The notes under the pieces were generated by a model, which saw only the letters and a program-made list of their open reading frames with translations, did no database searches and had not been told where the DNA came from. Shown one piece after another: positions 9,573-17,922 of a DNA stretch of 64,000 bases. How positions within the stretch are numbered: the first letter of the stretch is position 1; every line of letters begins with the position of its first letter. The stretch is from contig NZ_AGAV01000023.1 of assembly GCF_000224785.1 (NCBI RefSeq), forward strand, positions 1 to 64,000, in the 5' to 3' direction. The DNA comes from Lentibacillus jeotgali (GTDB lineage Bacteria > Bacillota > Bacilli > Bacillales > Amphibacillaceae). A program made the position numbers and the translations under genes.

Positions 9573-9629
9573 AACTTTAGCTGATAAAACATTTTTTCAA
9601 CTGGCTATTTATGGAAGGTGTTAAAGGGT

Positions 9630-9893
9630 ATGAAAAAAGCTCAATCAATATTTGCAATTCCCTCATTATCTCTTTTTTTTATATTTTTACTCTTAAATTA
9701 CAGAACTGGAGTGTTTATATCGTTAGGCGTTATCCTTATAGCACTTATTATTAGACAGATTCGTCTGCAAAAATACACCTATATTTTAGGGCATCCTGAT
9801 AGGCACGCACGATATAATCGTTCTGATGATCTTTTAGACCAAGCAGAAACTTATGTAAAAGAGTATGAGAAGGAAGATAATAGCAAAAAATAA
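9630..9893 (+). CDS. Small two-helix membrane protein with charged tail
   Basis: 87 residues from ATG 9630; a GTG at 9618 is in frame but sits within the GGAAGG ribosome-binding stretch. Two hydrophobic segments (IFAIPSLSLFFIFLLLNY and VFISLGVILIALIIR) are followed by a polar cytoplasmic tail of about 45 residues ending EYEKEDNSKK. I do not recognise a family. It follows ybjQ in the same direction. Confidence 0.65.
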   Translation: MKKAQSIFAIPSLSLFFIFLLLNYRTGVFISLGVILIALIIRQIRLQKYTYILGHPDRHARYNRSDDLLDQAETYVKEYEKEDNSKK

Positions 9894-9936
9894 GCAATTA
9901 AACTATAAATAAGAAGTGGTTGGTGGTATTTTACTA

Positions 9937-9975
9937 TTCCATAATACGAAGGGCGCTATTGTTGAAAAAGAAGTA
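9937..9975 (+). repeat. Copy of the degenerate GGGCGC repeat
   Basis: ATTCCATAATACGAAGGGCG followed by CTATTGTTGAAAAAGAAG; probably closest to the family consensus. Directly precedes the long inverted repeat at 9976. Confidence 0.5.
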
Positions 9976-10019
9976 AGAGGTTGATACATATTAGACGTGT
10001 CTAATATGTATCAACCTCT
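9976..10019. terminator. Perfect 21-bp inverted repeat, probable bidirectional terminator
   Basis: Arms 9976-9996 and 9999-10019 are exact complements across a 2-base centre. The sequence is followed by ATTTTAT on the plus strand. It ends the small-gene cluster before the PadR operon. The rest of the gap to 10288 holds a short hairpin (CCCCC-TTTA-GGGGG near 10124-10138) and the PadR promoter. Confidence 0.6.
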
Positions 10020-10225
10020 ATTTTATAAGACTTTCTACAAATTAGGTCTTGATAATGAAATAAAGTTCGATAAATTGTAAAAAGGTTTGATGAAAGTAAC
10101 CTCCTGGGATAGTTGGGATAGTACCCCCTTTAGGGGGTTATTTGGCAGGTCTCCTTCTTCAGATTGTTATACTTTTATCTTAGCATCGGGGAAGAAATGA
10201 TAAGAATGGAAATTTACATAAACCC

Positions 10226-10254
10226 TTGTATTACGATGTATAATATTTTATACT
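10226..10254 (+). promoter_or_regulatory. padR operon promoter with overlapping palindromic operator
   Basis: TTGTAT at 10226-10231 and TATACT at 10249-10254, 17 bases apart. A perfect 16-bp palindrome, GTATAATATTTTATAC (10238-10253), covers the spacer and -10 box, placed to let a dimeric repressor block RNA polymerase. PadR proteins commonly repress their own operon through such AT-rich palindromes. Binding by this PadR is inferred. Confidence 0.55.
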
Positions 10255-10287
10255 GCCCCTGTATTCCAGTGAAAGGAAGAATAGATT

Positions 10288-10617
10288 ATGGATAAAGAAA
10301 TGATGAAGGGTAACATTGATCTGATTCTTCTGTCGTTGATTGCGGAACGGGATTTGTATGGATACGAAATGACGAAGAAACTGAAACGTTTGAGTGATGA
10401 AGCGTACAGCATGAGTGAAGGAACGCTGTACCCGGCGCTGAAACGGATGGAACGTAAGGGCTGGGTGACTTCGTACTGGAGCGCCCCGGAAGGCGAAAGA
10501 CGGAAAAAATATTACACGATGACCAAAGAAGGTGGAACCGAGCTCGAGCGTAAGCAAAAAGATTGGGCATCGCTTCATAGTCTACTTCTTAAGGCTAGAA
10601 GAGCGTATGACACGTAA
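10288..10617 (+). CDS. PadR-family transcriptional regulator
   Basis: 109 residues, the short form typical of PadR-s1 proteins. Winged-helix region: LILLSLIAERDLYGYEMTKK, then the recognition stretch MSEGTLYPALKRMERKGW, then the wing GERRKKYYTMTKEGG. A C-terminal helix serves for dimerisation. An AAAGGAAG ribosome site precedes ATG. First gene of a three-gene operon; the next gene starts inside its last codons. PadR/HAAS gene pairs usually form self-regulated membrane-stress or efflux modules. The inducer is unknown. Confidence 0.93.
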   Translation: MDKEMMKGNIDLILLSLIAERDLYGYEMTKKLKRLSDEAYSMSEGTLYPALKRMERKGWVTSYWSAPEGERRKKYYTMTKEGGTELERKQKDWASLHSLLLKARRAYDT

Positions 10618-11437
10618 GTTGGAGGTTTATGTGAAACGGATCGCCGCACAGACTGACTGCAGCCGCTCCGAGCGGGACGACTTGTATGAGGAGATGCTGA
10701 CACACGTTCTGATGCGCCGAGATGAAGAAATGGAAGCAGGAAAAACGGAAGAGGAAGCGGAGGAGGGAGCTCATATCGGTGACGGTTTGCAGCAGGCGAT
10801 GTTTCCGTACCGCCGGGAGCTTTTGCTCTTACTTGCGTTGCTCGGTTTTTTGTTTACATTCGGGAAATATATAACGGTGCTTGTTCAGGAGCAGACAGCC
10901 CTTTGGTATCTTCTCGTTGGAACGGTTGGGCACTCGGCTGTATTGTTTTTCGCATTAAACCGCACTTTTGCTGTAAACCGGAAGCTTTGGCTGGCACTTG
11001 GTTTGGTACTGAACCTTCTGTTTCTTATTACCCAATGGTCATGGGCGACTTATTACGATTTCTTAGTCCCGGCGCTTCTTTTGATGTTACTGCTCAATCT
11101 GTATCTTGTGTACCGGACCGTACTGACGTATGAACAGCAGAAAGAACATAAAATGTCCCGGCGCATTATCCACATCGTCAATATTACGCTCGCTCTCGTG
11201 GGTGGGCTGGCAGCATTGTATATTTCTCTTATTGCTATGGGGTTTGGCGCTTCCGCTGGCATTTTGTTACATGTGTTTATTCCTATGGCATTATGGGCGG
11301 TGCTTTATACGGTTCAGATTCAGCTGCTCCCCCGTTATCCGAAACTGATGGTTGGAAGCCTGGCTCTGACCGTTCTTATTCTAACGTACATGTTTTGGCC
11401 GCTCATCGTTCCGTCTCTCATGGGATTATTTGAATAA
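10607..11437 (+). CDS. HAAS/permease-prefix domain membrane protein
   Basis: About 276 residues from ATG 10607, overlapping padR by 11 bases. The first 65 residues (YVKRIAAQTDCSRSERDDLYEEMLTHV) match the helical HAAS or permease-prefix domain that typically accompanies PadR regulators. The rest holds about six or seven transmembrane helices. The HAAS domain is thought to act as a signalling module linked to PadR. The specific role is unknown. Confidence 0.75.
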   Translation: MTRKLEVYVKRIAAQTDCSRSERDDLYEEMLTHVLMRRDEEMEAGKTEEEAEEGAHIGDGLQQAMFPYRRELLLLLALLGFLFTFGKYITVLVQEQTALWYLLVGTVGHSAVLFFALNRTFAVNRKLWLALGLVLNLLFLITQWSWATYYDFLVPALLLMLLLNLYLVYRTVLTYEQQKEHKMSRRIIHIVNITLALVGGLAALYISLIAMGFGASAGILLHVFIPMALWAVLYTVQIQLLPRYPKLMVGSLALTVLILTYMFWPLIVPSLMGLFE

Positions 11438-11450
11438 GGGAGGCAATCAA

Positions 11451-12503
11451 ATGAATAAAAAAAGAATGCTTATTGTATTCAGTTTTATTGCTGTCGTGAC
11501 AGCCGGTCTTGCCGCGGTGGGAGGCATCGTGGAATCCAGTGAAAACACAAAGCCGTCTTTTACCGGCGAATACAACGTCGCACCGGATGGGCGTATCGCT
11601 TATGTGATGGAATCAGACGGCAAGCAGACATTGTATGTGAAAGGTCGCGAGGCAGAACGTCATGAAGTCTACACGGCCGGAAAATCACAGAAGCTGTGGA
11701 GTCCGGTGTTCAACGAAAACGGAGATTTGTCCATTGTGGAAACGACCGGTTACTCGGAAGCTCCTCCCGGTGAACAAGAATTTCAGCTTGAACACAGCGA
11801 TGTTCATACTATTTCCGCGGAGGGTGGTAAGATAGAAACGGTTCTGCAGGCGCGTGGTGTTATCACCGATCTCGTGAAGGATCCGGCTCGAAAACGCTTG
11901 ATCATCAATGGGATCCACCTTAGTACTAAAGGGGAGCCGGAAGAAGGGTTCATGCCTTTAACATCAGGCTTATATACTTTGAATCCGGACGGCGACTTAA
12001 AGGAAATACGGTCGTTTGAGGCGTATTCCCCAAGTTCGTTAAGCATAGCAGAGAATGGAAAAAGGTTGCTTATGGTGCTGCCCGATGATTATAAAAACGC
12101 CACGCCGGATTCGATGTTTAAATCCGTGCAGCGCATTTATGAAATGAACATCGAAAAGCCGAAGGAGATGAAGGTCGTATCCAATAAAAACAGTGAAGTC
12201 CCGATCAGTGAAGTAGTGTGGATGGAGGATAAAAATAAATTATTATACCAGACAATCATGAATTACGGGGAAGATGGCTTGTATGAGTACGACATGGTAA
12301 CGTATGACCGTGCATCCGGAGAAGTAGGAGACCGCCTTCACATCAATGATTCCGTACAGCATGCGCAGCTCAGCGAAGATAACACACTCCTGTACTATGT
12401 AAAAGAGACGAGCGAAGCGAACCAGTCAGAAACCTTTGAACTGTTCCAGTATCACCTGGAGAGCGGGGAAGAAGAGAAAATTGAGCTTTCCCCGCAAAAC
12501 TGA
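11451..12503 (+). CDS. Secreted or anchored WD40-like beta-propeller protein
   Basis: 350 residues from ATG 11451, with AAGGGAGG ahead; a TTG seven codons upstream is in frame but overlaps that site. The N-terminus MNKKRMLIVFSFIAVVTAG is a signal peptide or anchor. The remainder has repeated beta-strand blades in TolB/WD40-like style: FNENGDLSIVE, LTSGLYTLNPDG, LSEDNTLLYYVKE. Third gene of the PadR operon. It probably senses or binds something at the outer face of the membrane together with the HAAS protein; the ligand is unknown. Confidence 0.65.
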   Translation: MNKKRMLIVFSFIAVVTAGLAAVGGIVESSENTKPSFTGEYNVAPDGRIAYVMESDGKQTLYVKGREAERHEVYTAGKSQKLWSPVFNENGDLSIVETTGYSEAPPGEQEFQLEHSDVHTISAEGGKIETVLQARGVITDLVKDPARKRLIINGIHLSTKGEPEEGFMPLTSGLYTLNPDGDLKEIRSFEAYSPSSLSIAENGKRLLMVLPDDYKNATPDSMFKSVQRIYEMNIEKPKEMKVVSNKNSEVPISEVVWMEDKNKLLYQTIMNYGEDGLYEYDMVTYDRASGEVGDRLHINDSVQHAQLSEDNTLLYYVKETSEANQSETFELFQYHLESGEEEKIELSPQN

Positions 12504-12601
12504 CTTTTTCACGTTACAAGTTATATGAAATATTCAAGTAATGCCTCTGGAAAATAAGAGACAATAGATAGATAAAAGTTAATATAGTGAATCGGAGTTA
12601 T

Positions 12602-12636
12602 TCAATTATACGAACGGGCGCGGTTGTTGAATAAAC
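12602..12636 (+). repeat. Copy of the degenerate GGGCGC repeat
   Basis: TCAATTATACGAACGGGCGC followed by GGTTGTTGAATAAA; lies immediately left of the IS3-family insertion point. Confidence 0.5.
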
Positions 12637-12752
12637 ACTGTGGACCTATGTCAAGAAATTGGACACTTAAAATTTGGAATTCCTGTTAAGTATTTATCAG
12701 GCTACTCCTGTAGCCTTCGCTGCAGAGAAACAAATTCTCCCCATCATTACTT

Positions 12753-13610
12753 TTAAGGTAACAGAAATTCCACTCCGTTCGTTCCAGCCATTCGTTGCGC
12801 ATACTTTTTCTCATAAGCTATCGGTGACAAATATCCTATAGACGAATGAACACGTTTATAATTATAGAAAGTCATGATGTAGGCAAATATACTTTGCTTT
12901 GCTTGTGCACGTGTCTGATATCTTTGATGAAATATAAGCTCTTTCTTCATGACACTATGAAAAGATTCGATAGAAGCATTGTCATAACAGTTGCCTTTTC
13001 TGCTCATACTTGTCGTGATCTTATAGTTTCGTAGAATGGCCTGGTAGTCATGGGCTGCATATTGACTGCCACGGTCAGAATGATGAATCAGTCCCTCCTG
13101 TGGTTCCTGTTGACGAATCGCTCTTTGTAAAGCTGTCATCGTTAAAGCCTTTGTCATTCGCCTGCTCATTTCCCAACCGATGATTCTTCTTGAAAATAAA
13201 TCCATGACAGTGGCTAAATACAACCACCCTTCATTGGTCCATACATAAGTGATATCACTAACCCAAACTTCTCCTGGGTGGTCTACGTGGAAATTCTGAT
13301 TCAATAAATTAGGATAAACAGGATAAGAATGCTTTGAATTTGTCGTTGCTTTATATTTCTTCACTGTTTTCGAACGTAAGCCATTCTCCTTCATAATACG
13401 GGTCACAGTCTTTTGTGATACGTCCCAGCCTTCCTGTTTTAATATTTCTGTGATTTTTGGGCTGCCGTATCTTCTATAGGACTCTATATATACTCGCTTC
13501 ACCTGTGCTGTGAGCTTTTCTTTTCGCTTTTCCTGGTTACTCTTGGATCGAACCCTCCAATCGTAATAGCCACTTTTCCAAACACCTAATACCTCGCACA
13601 TCTTCGCCAC
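12753..13610 (-). CDS. IS3-family transposase OrfB
   Basis: The catalytic half, 285 residues from the first in-frame ATG. HTH-like region (SYRRYGSPKITEILKQEGW) is followed by the rve integrase core. The core holds VWVSDITYV with the first Asp, HHSDRGSQYA with the second, and NCYDNASIESFHSVMKKE with the Glu, a complete DDE triad. It is most likely made as an OrfAB fusion. A -1 slip on the A run near the end of orfA (GCAAAAAGC, about 13655) continues the frame as KPEVIYDFIEKHRHEFRVAK into this ORF. Confidence 0.93.
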   Translation of the reverse strand: MAKMCEVLGVWKSGYYDWRVRSKSNQEKRKEKLTAQVKRVYIESYRRYGSPKITEILKQEGWDVSQKTVTRIMKENGLRSKTVKKYKATTNSKHSYPVYPNLLNQNFHVDHPGEVWVSDITYVWTNEGWLYLATVMDLFSRRIIGWEMSRRMTKALTMTALQRAIRQQEPQEGLIHHSDRGSQYAAHDYQAILRNYKITTSMSRKGNCYDNASIESFHSVMKKELIFHQRYQTRAQAKQSIFAYIMTFYNYKRVHSSIGYLSPIAYEKKYAQRMAGTNGVEFLLP

Positions 13611-13648
13611 ACGGAATTCGTGTCGGTGTTTTTCGATGAAGTCATAAA

Positions 13649-13939
13649 TTACTTCCGGCTTTTTGCGAAGATGCCCATAGCCTTTTTTAGTATGGCATTC
13701 TCCTCTTCCAAGTCACGAATACGCTTATCCTTTTCATACTCTACTTTATCTTTGGCAGGAAGGTTCCCGCTCCCTACAAAGGCATCTTCTTGTTCTTCTT
13801 CATATTTAGCCACCCATTTATGCAATGTTTGATGGACTATATCCAGTTCTCGTGCTACTTCTGCCACCTTTCTGCCATCTTCCGTCACCATCTTTACAGC
13901 ATACATTTTAAACTCTTTATCGTATCGTTTCCCGCTCAT
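13649..13939 (-). CDS. IS3-family transposase OrfA
   Basis: About 96 residues from ATG 13939 (TAGGAG eight bases ahead; the GTG three codons upstream lies too close to it). Helix-turn-helix (YDKEFKMYAVKMVTEDGRKV, then VHQTLHKWVAKYEE) is followed by a leucine-zipper-like helix (RDLEEENAILKKAMGI). It binds the terminal repeats. Ends IFAKSRK just past a slippery A run used for the OrfAB fusion. Confidence 0.93.
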   Translation of the reverse strand: MSGKRYDKEFKMYAVKMVTEDGRKVAEVARELDIVHQTLHKWVAKYEEEQEDAFVGSGNLPAKDKVEYEKDKRIRDLEEENAILKKAMGIFAKSRK

Positions 13940-14133
13940 CTTGGACACTCCTAAGAATTAATAGTTTCAGTATAAAAATCTCTGTTCTCTGTGTCCAATT
14001 ATTAGGCTAACATCACTGTGCCTGAATAGGGCGCAAATCCGGAAAAAAAGGAAGCACTAAAATCCCATTTTCAGGTGGGCTTGTTATAGAATAAAACATT
14101 AGATATGTTATTTTTAGGTTACGGAGGATTAGC

Positions 14134-14457
14134 ATGGAATTAACAGAAGGTGAACAGATAAAGTTGGATATAGGTTCTAATCTTAAAAGGGGTTTAGAAT
14201 ATGTTGGAGGGAAGTTAAAAATCACAGATAAGAATTTATATTTTAAACCCCATTCTCTCAACATTCAAAAGAGCGATTTGGTGATTCCCATAAAAGATGT
14301 TAAGCAAATCGATAAAGCTAAGGTTATGGGTGTTTCTCCAAATGCTGTTAATATAAAACTTGATAATGATACCTGCTATAAGTTCGTCATAGGGTTACCT
14401 TGGGCGAATAAAAGGACGGAAGTTATTAACTACATTAAAGTTTTGATGGTTAAGTGA
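14134..14457 (+). CDS. GRAM/PH-like domain protein
   Basis: 107 residues with GGAGG ahead. The pattern GGKLKITDKNLYFKPHSLNI, then VIPIKDVKQIDKAK, then NAVNIKLDNDTCYKFVIG is that of small bacterial GRAM-like beta-barrel domains. No membrane segment. It stands alone right after the IS3 element. Function unknown; binding of lipid or peptide is only a family-level guess. Confidence 0.75.
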   Translation: MELTEGEQIKLDIGSNLKRGLEYVGGKLKITDKNLYFKPHSLNIQKSDLVIPIKDVKQIDKAKVMGVSPNAVNIKLDNDTCYKFVIGLPWANKRTEVINYIKVLMVK

Positions 14458-14927
14458 AGTACCAGGTACATCTCGGGGGTATAAAATTACTCTTCCTCAA
14501 TACGATCGGACGCTTTTGTGGAACAACACAGGTAGAAAATAAGTTTTCCCCTTGGATAAGATGTCTGTCCAAAGGATATTTTTTAGATAAAACTTCTTTA
14601 TATTTCAAATCTTTTTGCGGCCGTTTTAACAACAATTATGAAATTCAACTTTTTGTAAGGAAAAATTCATTTGTTGAATATAAAATAGCATGATAAAGAC
14701 AAAATAAGCAGGAAATTAATTGTAGAAACCTCCACAAGAGATAATAATGGTTGGCCGTAAGGAATAAAAATTCGATGTCTTAAAGTTCATTCACTATATC
14801 AGCTGTAACAAGTATAAATACTTTCTTAACTGCATAAGTGCAACTTAGGCTTTCGCCATTAAAGTTTGGCGAAAGCCAAGTTTTCTAAGATTAAAATGAT
14901 TCGTGCCGGATAACGTCGGTTCCAGAA
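14458..14927 (+). other. Gene-free stretch with repeat remnant and terminator
   Basis: Holds another GGGCGC-type repeat copy at about 14499-14530 (CAATACGATCGGACGCTTTT). No conserved coding sequence is seen. Frames present are short and without ribosome sites. It ends in the hairpin at 14848. Confidence 0.5.
14848..14886 (+). terminator. Rho-independent terminator-like hairpin
   Basis: GGCTTTCGCCA (14848-14858) pairs with TGGCGAAAGCC (14867-14877), followed by AAGTTTTCT. It stands between the GRAM gene and the convergent yfhO. Confidence 0.6.
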
Positions 14928-17534
14928 TTAGGATTTCTTATTTTTTCTGTTTCTTCGTAACCAAATGACCGTGATAAGAAGAGAACCTGCCATTATAATC
15001 AAAGTTGTTCGGAAATATGGAGGATAATAGACAAATTCGACAGTCTGGTCTCCTGCTGTAATAGACGTCCCTAAGAAAGCGTAGTTGACCTGATTGATAT
15101 CCCTGCTCTCGCCATCGACCTTGACATGCCAGCCTTTTTCATAGGGGACAGGTATTGCCATATAGCCATCCTGACTTGCCTGCAGATTCTTAACGGTTAT
15201 TTTATTTCCATCCACTGTTACTTCTGGATGTTTACTCGACCGTTGTTTTGCATTTTCAAGTGTCTGATAATCTTCGGTATATACTTCTAAATCTTTGAGT
15301 GTATAACTCCCCGCAGGCATCCGAATGGAAATCTCATTATCCTTAGGTGCCGGAACACGGATAGTTATCTGATTAACAGTTGTTTTATAAATGGATTCAC
15401 GGGATTTTCTCGTCGTTTGAAAACTATTCACATGCAATGGAAATGCCGGTGCTTCTTTTACGTTATTCCTTAAATAAAACGATACATAATAATCTTTTGT
15501 ATCCGCTTGCTGTGCTTTCTCAGGTATCGTAATATCCAGGCCGCCCGTTTCCTCCGTGATTTCCAGCTGGTTCCTTGAGTAAGTCCCACCAATAGGCTTG
15601 ACTTCTGCTTTATCTATCAGGTTTTCCTCATTAGGAATTTCCTCTGTCGTTGAAGCAGCATCTTTAACGACAAGCCCCTTCAGCATTGCTTGCTCTCGTT
15701 CAAGCGGGGATTGCTGCTTGAGTGATGCTTCGCTGTATATATGATCCGATAACCGTACAAATGGCAGGGTATTTGTATTTTTATAAACTACATAATTCTC
15801 ACTTTCTTTATAAGGATTGAAGCCATATGGGATATTTGTTTCATCCCCCTTTTCGTACATGACATACTTTCCTCTAAACAAACTGTATAAGTTTGCCCGG
15901 TCTCCTAATCCTGAATAACGGCTTACACTTTCCCGTTTCATATCGATTTCAAGATCAAAATAATACAAACCTAACAGATGTCCGTTTAGAATGCTGGAAT
16001 AGAGACTGGTTCCTGGAAATCCCTGTATGATAGGCGTATTATTCCTGCTATCTGTTTTCCAGCTTAACCGGGACAGCGGCGAGGGATCTGAACGCATGAC
16101 ATCGTCAATCAGCTCCTGTTGTTCCTTGGAATAATAATTATCACTTAAAATATAGTCCTTCGACGTTGTATGAACGTCTCCATTAGTATAAAGCTTTTCG
16201 TATTGGAATTGATTCATGAGTACTATTTGCGAAAGAACCACTGTGGTAAGCACTCCATACCAAGCTTTTTTTCCATATTTCGTAATCAATAAGGCAAACA
16301 ACAGGATAAGGGCTGCAAGAATAATGAAGGAAGCAGATGCTAAATCCGTCACTTCATATGTAGAATCTGTAGCATAGAACACAACATAGACGAATATCAT
16401 CCAAATCCCCGATTGGATCATATGCTTACGATTGATTTTTCTCAGCAATGGCAGTCCGGCGGCTACTGCTCCCCCAATCGTAAAGCAAGCCAGGTATTCG
16501 TATCGGTGTTGGGGAGCGGAAAAACCGTTAAAAAAACTTGCCGCCCACGGAATGTAATGCAGTACAATTAAAAATGCGCTTAATGCAGTGAAAAAACGAA
16601 ACAACGGTTTTTTGTATAATGGGAGACACCCAACCATAAACACAAATATTGCGGGCAGAATCAATAAGTAGCTGTCATACAGAATATTGCTTGTCGCGTC
16701 AACCAGTGGGAATTCCTGATCATAACCCGGACGTAAATTATTGAAAAAGCCCCATACTGCAGGAATAAAACCAACGGAACCGATGCTGAAACCAAGCAAT
16801 GCAGAGATACTATAGTATTTTATCTGGGTTAGTTTTGCTGCTTCATTTTTTACAAGTGGGAATAACCATCTTGCGAGAATATAAATACCCGTAAAGAAAC
16901 CATTAATATAAGCAAAATAAAAATTGTCAAAAAAGGATATCGCTGTTGCCGCAATGAGCCAGCCTGGCTTTTGTTCCCTGATTATTCTTTCCACACCAAG
17001 AATTAATAACGGCAGCCATAGAAAGGCGTCTGCAAAGAACTCCCAATAAGTGACATGCCGGAAATACATTGCTGATGCACCATATAAGACAGCCCCAATG
17101 AATGCTGATATTCTGCCCATGTTCAAATAACGGAATACATATGTCGTGATGCCAAAAATGATGCTAAGCCTTACGACACTAATAAAAACTGTCGCCTGTG
17201 CCCAAAACAATACATCCGGTTCATCAATGATTGATAATATTTCAAGAACATAAACAATCCCGGCAGTCAAAAAGAAAAATATGTTTATACCATAATAATA
17301 GGCAAGCTGGCTGGTTGTTCCGCCGCCCAGTCCAAACTCAAAGGCGTAAAACCAATCTCCACTTGTCAACTGTTCGTAAACCATCTGACGAAATGGAACC
17401 ATTTGCGATAGCCCATCATTGGGACCTGCCATATATACTCCCTGCTTCCACTGGTAAAGAAAGAAGGCATGTGCGATAACCGCAGTCAATATACTGAATC
17501 CGGCCAAAAGCCAAAATTGCTTCGTTTTTTTCAT
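14928..17534 (-). CDS. yfhO: YfhO family membrane glycosyltransferase (teichoic acid GlcNAc transfer)
   Basis: 868 residues, full length for YfhO (GT-C fold). About a dozen or more transmembrane helices occupy the first 430 residues, beginning with FWLLAGFSILTAVIAHAFFLY. An external domain of about 400 residues follows, and the protein ends with a helix (LIIMAGSLLITVIWL) plus a basic tail RRNRKNKKS. In B. subtilis, CsbB makes undecaprenyl-phosphate-GlcNAc, a GtrA/GtcA-type protein flips it and YfhO transfers the GlcNAc to lipoteichoic acid. The three genes lie together here. Third gene of the operon, 13 bases after gtrA. AGGACGGG serves as ribosome site. Confidence 0.88.
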   Translation of the reverse strand: MKKTKQFWLLAGFSILTAVIAHAFFLYQWKQGVYMAGPNDGLSQMVPFRQMVYEQLTSGDWFYAFEFGLGGGTTSQLAYYYGINIFFFLTAGIVYVLEILSIIDEPDVLFWAQATVFISVVRLSIIFGITTYVFRYLNMGRISAFIGAVLYGASAMYFRHVTYWEFFADAFLWLPLLILGVERIIREQKPGWLIAATAISFFDNFYFAYINGFFTGIYILARWLFPLVKNEAAKLTQIKYYSISALLGFSIGSVGFIPAVWGFFNNLRPGYDQEFPLVDATSNILYDSYLLILPAIFVFMVGCLPLYKKPLFRFFTALSAFLIVLHYIPWAASFFNGFSAPQHRYEYLACFTIGGAVAAGLPLLRKINRKHMIQSGIWMIFVYVVFYATDSTYEVTDLASASFIILAALILLFALLITKYGKKAWYGVLTTVVLSQIVLMNQFQYEKLYTNGDVHTTSKDYILSDNYYSKEQQELIDDVMRSDPSPLSRLSWKTDSRNNTPIIQGFPGTSLYSSILNGHLLGLYYFDLEIDMKRESVSRYSGLGDRANLYSLFRGKYVMYEKGDETNIPYGFNPYKESENYVVYKNTNTLPFVRLSDHIYSEASLKQQSPLEREQAMLKGLVVKDAASTTEEIPNEENLIDKAEVKPIGGTYSRNQLEITEETGGLDITIPEKAQQADTKDYYVSFYLRNNVKEAPAFPLHVNSFQTTRKSRESIYKTTVNQITIRVPAPKDNEISIRMPAGSYTLKDLEVYTEDYQTLENAKQRSSKHPEVTVDGNKITVKNLQASQDGYMAIPVPYEKGWHVKVDGESRDINQVNYAFLGTSITAGDQTVEFVYYPPYFRTTLIIMAGSLLITVIWLRRNRKNKKS

Positions 17535-17547
17535 TGAATTTCCCGTC

Positions 17548-17922
17548 CTATTTTTTCAATATTTTACTCGTTATTAGAAATGTGATGGGTACAGTGAAAA
17601 ATACAGCAGCTATTGGAGCAATATTTCCATTCCATCCCAGATGATCCACAAAAAGATAGGTCAAGAGTGATGAAACCGTGACATTTACTAGCTGGGTCAA
17701 CGGGAACTGAAGGAACTTAGACAGTGTTGGCCTCACCCTATAAGTGAAATAAACGTTCAGGAAAAAAGAAAGAACCATGCTGATAAAGAAGGCAATGATA
17801 TGGGAGATAAGATAATACCAATCCAGCAGATTATATAGAATGACATATACAATATAGTAATTTGCGGTATTTAACCCACCCACGATAATAAACCGTATGA
17901 ATTCGTTATTTAGCAACTTCAT
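17548..17922 (-). CDS. gtcA: GtrA-family polyprenyl-phosphate sugar flippase
   Basis: 124 residues with four transmembrane helices, the standard GtrA layout. The start motif FIRFIIVGGLNTANYYIVY and the LSFFLNVYFTYR stretch are typical. It overlaps csbB by four bases (ATGA), so it is coupled to it. Predicted to move undecaprenyl-phosphate-GlcNAc to the outer membrane face for YfhO. Confidence 0.9.
   Translation of the reverse strand: MKLLNNEFIRFIIVGGLNTANYYIVYVILYNLLDWYYLISHIIAFFISMVLSFFLNVYFTYRVRPTLSKFLQFPLTQLVNVTVSSLLTYLFVDHLGWNGNIAPIAAVFFTVPITFLITSKILKK

Larger units (their letters stand above)
12641..14013 (-). mobile_element. IS3-family (IS150-like) insertion sequence
   Basis: About 1.37 kb with two overlapping genes on the minus strand. 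Both ends share AATTGGACAC in inverted orientation (near 12658-12667 and 13991-14001). The flanks read CACTGTG on both sides (12636-12642 and 14014-14020), so a 3-7 bp target duplication including CACTG is likely; the exact end is ambiguous by two or three bases. OrfA and OrfB are both open, so the element is potentially active. Confidence 0.85.

Noticed and set aside
10090-10195. Possible riboswitch around the CCCCC-TTTA-GGGGG hairpin before padR
   Set aside because: The stem is short, no known aptamer pattern could be matched, and it lies upstream of the mapped promoter-like boxes.
10231-10578. Open frames antisense to padR
   Set aside because: Antisense to a well-supported regulator; composition is that of a reversed coding strand.
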